DNA of 64,000 bases from Actinomycetota bacterium (lineage in GTDB: Bacteria; Actinomycetota; Acidimicrobiia; Acidimicrobiales; RAAP-2): NCBI GenBank assembly GCA_021324355.1, contig JAJPJD010000006.1, positions 85,424 through 149,423 of the forward strand. The letters are read 5' to 3'. The notes under the pieces are model-generated. The model was not told the DNA's origin and did not search any database. It saw nothing but the letters and a program-made list of their open reading frames with translations. A program made the translations under genes and the position numbers. The number at the start of each line of letters is the position of its first letter. The stretch's first letter is position 1. Shown here one piece after another: positions 59,688 through 64,000 of the stretch.

Positions 59688-62600
59688 GTGACGAGCCGAC
59701 CACGGCGTCTGGAGTCCCGCCTTCCTCGAGAACAGAGGCGCCGACACCTTCGGGCCAGGCTGGTGCGAGCCGCCGCGGTTCTTGTGGTGACGGCAGCGTC
59801 GGTGGGCACCGCGGTGGCGCTGGGTGTTGCCACCGCGATCCCGGCTCACGCCGACGGTCCAGCGCCGTGCTCCGTCGGAGGGCCGCCGTTCCCCTATGCC
59901 GGGTTCTGCGCAACCTATTCGGGTGCCAACACCTGGTACGGCTCCTACGGTCCCGGCTTCCCCACCCCCCAGGGCTGGGGGTTCTGCGCCGATCCCCCGG
60001 CCAGCGGGGGCGACTACCCGGCACCCGACTACGACTACGTCGCCTCCGCACCCCCAACCGGCGCGAACACCGTCGGCACCGGTGCCCTGGGATTCGCGTT
60101 CAGCGAGGCGCAGGCACTGGGATGGTGGGGCGGTCTCGCCGGCCAGTTCACCGCCGACCAGGCCGCGGTAGCTGGGAAACTCCTGTACGACTCGGTGGTC
60201 TGGTCGAGCCCGGTGCCGGCAATGGATCCCGGAGTGCTGGCCGCCTATCAAGCCCTGGACAGTTGGTACTCGATCTCGTCCGGGGCGACTGGTGCGCCGC
60301 AGCTCAGCGGGGCATTGCTCGGCGGCGGTACGAGCTTCACCGGACAGGCGACCTACCAGGTGAGCGCGGTATTCCCAGGGACTGGCGACCCGGTGGCCGG
60401 CCTGCCGATCGAACTGACTGCCAGCGGGGCGAACCTCGGGAGACCTTCGGGGCCGACCACCCTCGCCGCTGCCACCGACGCCTCGGGGCATGCCGATTTC
60501 ACCGTGGTCGCCACCATGCCGGGGGCGGTCACACTCACGGCGTCGGCACCTGGAGGGCTGGGCCAGCCGGGACTGAGCTTCCTCGCGCCGAGCCAGCGGG
60601 AGCCGAGCGCCCAGCAGCTGGTCGCATTCGCGTCCCCCATCCCCTCGAGCCTTCAGGCCAACCTGGTGGCCCTGCCCACGACCGGAACGCTGTCGATCGT
60701 GAAGGCCGGCGACGATAGCGCCTACTACCCGGTCGGTGGCGCGGTGTTCACCGTCGCGCAGGGCTCGACCGTCGTCGCCACCCTCACCACCGGTGCCGAT
60801 GGCACAAGCCCCCCCTCAGCACCCTTGCCATCGGGGACCTACACCGTCCATGAGGAGACGGCCCCGCCGGGCTACACAACTGCGCCGGATCAGACCGTGT
60901 CGGTGGTGGCCGGAACCAACACCGAGGTGATGTTCACCAGCGCCGAGGAGGATCATGTCGAACCAGCCACCCTTACGATCACCAAGAGCGACCTGGCAAC
61001 CGGAGCGCCCCTCGCCGGAGCCACCTTCGACATCGCGTACGACGCGGCGGACGACGGAACCTACCGGGACATCGGGAACTGCACCACCGCGGCCTCGGGA
61101 ACCTGCAGCCCCCCGGGCAACGACGGACCGTCATTGCTCCCCGGCCGGTACCGCATCACTGAGGTCGCACCGCCACCAGGCTTCGCTCCCGCCACCCCAA
61201 ACGTCCAAAACGTCGATCTTCTGGCCGGCGAGCAGGCGACGATCGGCTTTGGCGACCCCAAGCTTGTGAGCGCGGTGTTCCAGAAGGTGACGAGCGGAAA
61301 CGTCAACCCCGCCGAGCTCGCTTTGGATGGGGCGCTGATCGAAGTGGACCAGGGCACGCCAGGCGGGCCCTCGGTCGCCACCTGCACCACCAACCCGGCC
61401 GGCACCTGCACCACCCCGGCCGTGCTGAGCGCAGGGACGCGGTACTGCTGGGTGGAGCGGGCAGCACCGCCCGGGCTCGCCAGTGGGGCCAATGGTTGCT
61501 TCACCGCTGACAACGCTCAGGCCGACCAGCCGATCACCGTCACCGACCCCGGCGAGTTCGTCGCCATCGAGGTGCGCAAGGTCGACGCGGCCAGCCCGTC
61601 GGTCGGGCTCGCCGGTGCCACCTTCAGCCTCTACCGAGTGACCAACCCGGTGGTGGCCGACGGATCCAGCTTCGTGGGGGCCGCCGGTTCCGCACACCAG
61701 ACCTTGGTGGCCACCGTCACCACCGGTGCAGGCGGGAGCGCAACCTTCCCCCTCCAGCTCCCGGGCTACGCGTACTGCGCAGTCGAGGTCCAAGCGCCGC
61801 CCAACTACGTCGCCGACCCTGACTCCCAGTGCACCACAGTGCTCCAGGGAAGCCCCGTGGTGCCAGCGCCGGTGACCACGCTCACCTTTGGCGACGTCGA
61901 ACAGACGGTCACCCTCCAGGTGTTCAAGTACAACTCCCTCACCCCCTTCACCGGCATCCCGGGCGCCACTTATGACCTCTATGTCGAAGGAGCGCTCCCG
62001 CCCAGCGGGGCGACCGGCACCGTTCCGGCGGATGCCGCAGCCGAGCCCGGCGACACCTGGTACGCGAGGGGATCAACCGGTGCCGACGGGCGACTGTCGT
62101 TCACAGTCCCGGCCGGTTACAGCTGGTGTGTCCACGAGGTCCGAGCGCCCATCGACTACGCCGTGGACCCGGGCCTTCACTGCTCGGCCGTGCTCACCAC
62201 GACGTCCCCGAGCTCTGCGACCACCATCGCGATCGGCGAGACGCTGGCGACGGTGCACGTCGCGGCCTACAAGTACAACTCGCTCCAGCCCAGCACGGTC
62301 ATCCCAGGAGCCACCTACGAGATCCTCGCCGACGGCGCCCGACCACCAGGGGCCCCGGAGACCGTTCCCTCGGACGCCGTCGTCCCACCGGGCGACGCCT
62401 TCTTCGCCGAAGGGACCACGAACGCAGACGGCGTGCTCAGCTTCGCCGTCCCGGCTGGCTACGCATGGTGCCTCCATGAGCTGGCCGCACCGCCCGACTA
62501 CCAGCCGGACCCCGCCTACCACTGCACCGCCGTGCTCACCACCGACTCCTCCGCCGCCGCGGCCACCGTTGCCGTGCCCGAGACTCCGTTGACCGGGAAC

Positions 62601-62738
62601 CTGCCCTTCACCGGCTTTCCCGCGCTGTGGGTGGGCGGGGTCGGCGGGACGCTGGTGGCGGCCGGGGCGGGCTGGCTGGCGGTGGACCGCCGGCGGCGAG
62701 GGGTGGCGCGCCGCCGGGCTGTGACGCCACGCGGCTGA
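59688..62738 (+). CDS. Sortase-anchored SpaA/Cna-B repeat surface protein
   Basis: A 1016-residue surface protein from GTG 59688 (ATG 59640 and GTG 59616 are alternatives). The N-terminus has an Arg-rich stretch and a hydrophobic signal (LVRAAAVLVVTAASVGTAVA). Residues ~60-200 are a Cys-containing unit (GFCATY, WGFCADP). From ~334 on are six SpaA/Cna-B-like units, each starting with a Lys strand and with GATF/GATY and a final Glu-Ala-Pro block (VHEETAPPGY; ITEVAPPPGF). These can form Lys-Asn isopeptide bonds. Residues 972-976 are the sorting signal LPFTG, then a membrane helix and an Arg-rich tail. The last two units (~741 and ~856) are closely related. No sortase gene lies in the window. Confidence 0.87.
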   Translation: MTSRPRRLESRLPREQRRRHLRARLVRAAAVLVVTAASVGTAVALGVATAIPAHADGPAPCSVGGPPFPYAGFCATYSGANTWYGSYGPGFPTPQGWGFCADPPASGGDYPAPDYDYVASAPPTGANTVGTGALGFAFSEAQALGWWGGLAGQFTADQAAVAGKLLYDSVVWSSPVPAMDPGVLAAYQALDSWYSISSGATGAPQLSGALLGGGTSFTGQATYQVSAVFPGTGDPVAGLPIELTASGANLGRPSGPTTLAAATDASGHADFTVVATMPGAVTLTASAPGGLGQPGLSFLAPSQREPSAQQLVAFASPIPSSLQANLVALPTTGTLSIVKAGDDSAYYPVGGAVFTVAQGSTVVATLTTGADGTSPPSAPLPSGTYTVHEETAPPGYTTAPDQTVSVVAGTNTEVMFTSAEEDHVEPATLTITKSDLATGAPLAGATFDIAYDAADDGTYRDIGNCTTAASGTCSPPGNDGPSLLPGRYRITEVAPPPGFAPATPNVQNVDLLAGEQATIGFGDPKLVSAVFQKVTSGNVNPAELALDGALIEVDQGTPGGPSVATCTTNPAGTCTTPAVLSAGTRYCWVERAAPPGLASGANGCFTADNAQADQPITVTDPGEFVAIEVRKVDAASPSVGLAGATFSLYRVTNPVVADGSSFVGAAGSAHQTLVATVTTGAGGSATFPLQLPGYAYCAVEVQAPPNYVADPDSQCTTVLQGSPVVPAPVTTLTFGDVEQTVTLQVFKYNSLTPFTGIPGATYDLYVEGALPPSGATGTVPADAAAEPGDTWYARGSTGADGRLSFTVPAGYSWCVHEVRAPIDYAVDPGLHCSAVLTTTSPSSATTIAIGETLATVHVAAYKYNSLQPSTVIPGATYEILADGARPPGAPETVPSDAVVPPGDAFFAEGTTNADGVLSFAVPAGYAWCLHELAAPPDYQPDPAYHCTAVLTTDSSAAAATVAVPETPLTGNLPFTGFPALWVGGVGGTLVAAGAGWLAVDRRRRGVARRRAVTPRG

Positions 62739-62765
62739 GCCAGAGGTTCGGGTTACCCTGTCTTT

Positions 62766-63848
62766 GTGGCCGGCCGCCTCGATTCCCGCCCCACCGAGGA
62801 CGAGGTCCGACTCTTTGCCTTCCAGGTCTGGAGCTACAAGCAAGGCGAGGTGGTCTCCTTGCTCATCCACCTGGGCTCGCGGCTCGGCTTGTTCGCTGCG
62901 CTCGCCGACGGCGGGCCGATGAGCGCCGCCGAGCTGGCCACTCGGACCGGCTACCACGAGCGGTGGGTGCTCGAATGGCTCCGGGCCATGGGCGCGGCAC
63001 GGCTTTTGGATTGGCACGAGGACGGCCGCTTCGAGCTCCCAGCAGCCGGCGCAGCCGTCCTGGTCGACGAGACAGAGAGCCTCTTCTACGCCGGTGGCGC
63101 CTTCGGCCCCCCGCTCGACCCGACCCTGGTGGATGACGTCGCCGAGGCCTTCCGCACCGGCCTGGGCTTTTCCTTCGACCGTCAGGGCGTCGCGGGTATT
63201 CACCGGACCGAACACATGCTTGGCCCCTGGACCCGACTTGCGCTCGTGCCCCGGATCCTCCCGGCCCTCGAAGGCGTGGTCGGCAAGCTCGAAGGCGGAG
63301 CCCGAGTGGCCGACGTCGGCTGCGGGGCCGGGCTGGCCGTGCTGGCGATCGCCCAGCACTTTCCGGCAACGGAGGTGCACGGGTTCGACATCTCGGCCCA
63401 CGCTGTGGCGCGAGCGCGGCAGCTGGCCGGCCAGCAACGGGCGCACAACGTGGTCATTCACCACGCAGGGGCCGCGTCCTTGCCCAAGGAGCCGACCTTC
63501 GACCTGGTGCTCACGCTGGACTGTCTGCACGACATGACCCGTCCCACAGAGGCCATCGCCGCGATCCGCCGGGCCATCAAGGACGATGGCACCTGGCTCA
63601 TCAAGGACATCCGATGTGCGCCCGAACCGCGTGACAACCTGTCCAACCCGATGGCCGCACTCATGTATGGCTTCTCGATCACCTCGTGCATGGCCTCAGC
63701 GCTGTCCGAGCCGGGGGGAGCGGGATTGGGCACGCTCGGGCTCCACCCGCAATTGCTCGAAGAGCTGGTCCGCGCCGCCGGCTTCACCAGGTTCTCAGTC
63801 CATGACTTCGACGAGCCGGCCAACCTGTACTACGAGGTACGCCCCTGA
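62766..63848 (+). CDS. SAM-dependent methyltransferase with N-terminal winged-helix domain
   Basis: A 360-residue protein from GTG 62766. Residues ~20-100 form a winged-helix-like domain (VVSLLIHLGSRLGLFAALAD, then AAELATRTGYHERWVLEWLR) as in small-molecule O-methyltransferases. The SAM site is VADVGCGAGLAVLAIAQHFP, then EVHGFDISAHAVARARQLAG and TFDLVLTLDCLHDMTRP. The final block is LVRAAGFTRFSVHDF. It methylates an unknown small molecule. It starts 27 bases after the surface protein gene, on the same strand. Confidence 0.9.
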   Translation: MAGRLDSRPTEDEVRLFAFQVWSYKQGEVVSLLIHLGSRLGLFAALADGGPMSAAELATRTGYHERWVLEWLRAMGAARLLDWHEDGRFELPAAGAAVLVDETESLFYAGGAFGPPLDPTLVDDVAEAFRTGLGFSFDRQGVAGIHRTEHMLGPWTRLALVPRILPALEGVVGKLEGGARVADVGCGAGLAVLAIAQHFPATEVHGFDISAHAVARARQLAGQQRAHNVVIHHAGAASLPKEPTFDLVLTLDCLHDMTRPTEAIAAIRRAIKDDGTWLIKDIRCAPEPRDNLSNPMAALMYGFSITSCMASALSEPGGAGLGTLGLHPQLLEELVRAAGFTRFSVHDFDEPANLYYEVRP

Positions 63849-64000
63849 GAACGTGCTGACCGGCCCGCAGTCCGGGATGAAGCGGGGTGGGCCGATAGAG
63901 CCCCGGCATGTGGTGGGAATCCGAGTGTGATGCTCGGTGTGCTCAGCTCGTGATTTCGAGCTGACGGTCGGCAGTCTCGCGCGCGTTCTGCAGTGCCGCC
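63849..64000. other. End of window
   Basis: 152 bases after the methyltransferase. The first ~95 bases show no gene. The last 58 bases are described as a possible partial gene. Confidence 0.3.
63943..64000 (-). CDS. Possible 3' end of a minus-strand gene
   Basis: Reading leftward from 64000, an open frame ends in TGA at 63945-63943. The visible 18 residues AALQNARETADRQLEITS look helical. With so little of it visible no family can be given. Confidence 0.3.
   Translation of the reverse strand, partial: AALQNARETADRQLEITS

Noticed and set aside
1..64000. Prophage, transposon or genomic island
   Set aside because: No integrase, transposase or phage structural gene is seen, and base composition looks even by eye; three tRNA genes are present but without flanking integration genes.

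Overview
The window reads as a chromosomal segment of a GC-rich actinobacterium, most likely an uncultured Acidimicrobiia-like lineage. Supporting signs are strong third-position GC, frequent GTG starts, many 4- and 8-base gene overlaps, a PimB'-like mannosyltransferase neighbourhood, a luciferase-like (possibly F420-dependent) oxidoreductase, a B12-dependent ribonucleotide reductase, a cell-wall-binding repeat 2 protein and a sortase substrate with an LPFTG motif. I see no phage, insertion sequence, plasmid or CRISPR hallmarks. The lineage is inferred from gene content only.

Layout. 1-4770: a truncated HAD dehalogenase, nitroreductase, LacI regulator, PaaI-type thioesterase, phosphoribosyltransferase and an Ada-AlkA type DNA repair fusion. 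4887-7996: a cytochrome oxidase assembly operon of ccdA, a SCO1-TlpA tandem fusion and ctaG. 7949-9124: two small Cys-containing proteins on the minus strand. 9328-16685: the most striking locus, six overlapping genes of a hydrogenase-4/complex I-like membrane complex (hyfC, E, F, G, a ferredoxin-HyfI fusion, hyfB). The antiporter-like subunits keep their proton-path residues. The catalytic subunit has lost all four NiFe cysteines, the NuoB-like subunit has lost all four N2-cluster cysteines, and the ferredoxin domain keeps the ligands of exactly one [4Fe-4S] cluster.

16723-25386: a GT39 glycosyltransferase, secreted S15-like hydrolase, unrecognised diiron-type protein divergent from a TetR regulator, esterase, a monooxygenase-fold/zinc-ribbon protein, and an alpha/beta-hydrolase-like sensor fused to a LuxR DNA-binding domain whose Ser and Asp positions are altered. 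25742-36902: tRNA-Arg, Baeyer-Villiger-type monooxygenase, tRNA-His, TetR, and a branched-chain-amino-acid-type ABC operon (binding protein, fused permease, two ATPases) ending in a nucleotide cyclase with a YHS domain; then aldo/keto reductase and aldehyde dehydrogenase. 36936-45657: tRNA-Lys, small lipoprotein, flavin split-barrel protein, MpaB-like oxygenase, SDR, aldose epimerase, SurE, and a large beta-helix/cell-wall-binding protein.

45773-52779: ArfB-like release factor, acyl-CoA synthetase, nrdJ behind a convincing NrdR-box pair, and glpK. 52803-59580: ten minus-strand genes in close series (PH/SHOCT membrane protein, zinc ribbon, thioredoxin-fold protein, YjbQ, tiny Cys protein, PimB', SRPBCC, ROK kinase, luciferase-like protein, aminotransferase), probably envelope- and sugar-related. 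59688-63848: a sortase-anchored SpaA-repeat surface protein and a methyltransferase. The last 58 bases may hold the 3' end of a minus-strand gene.
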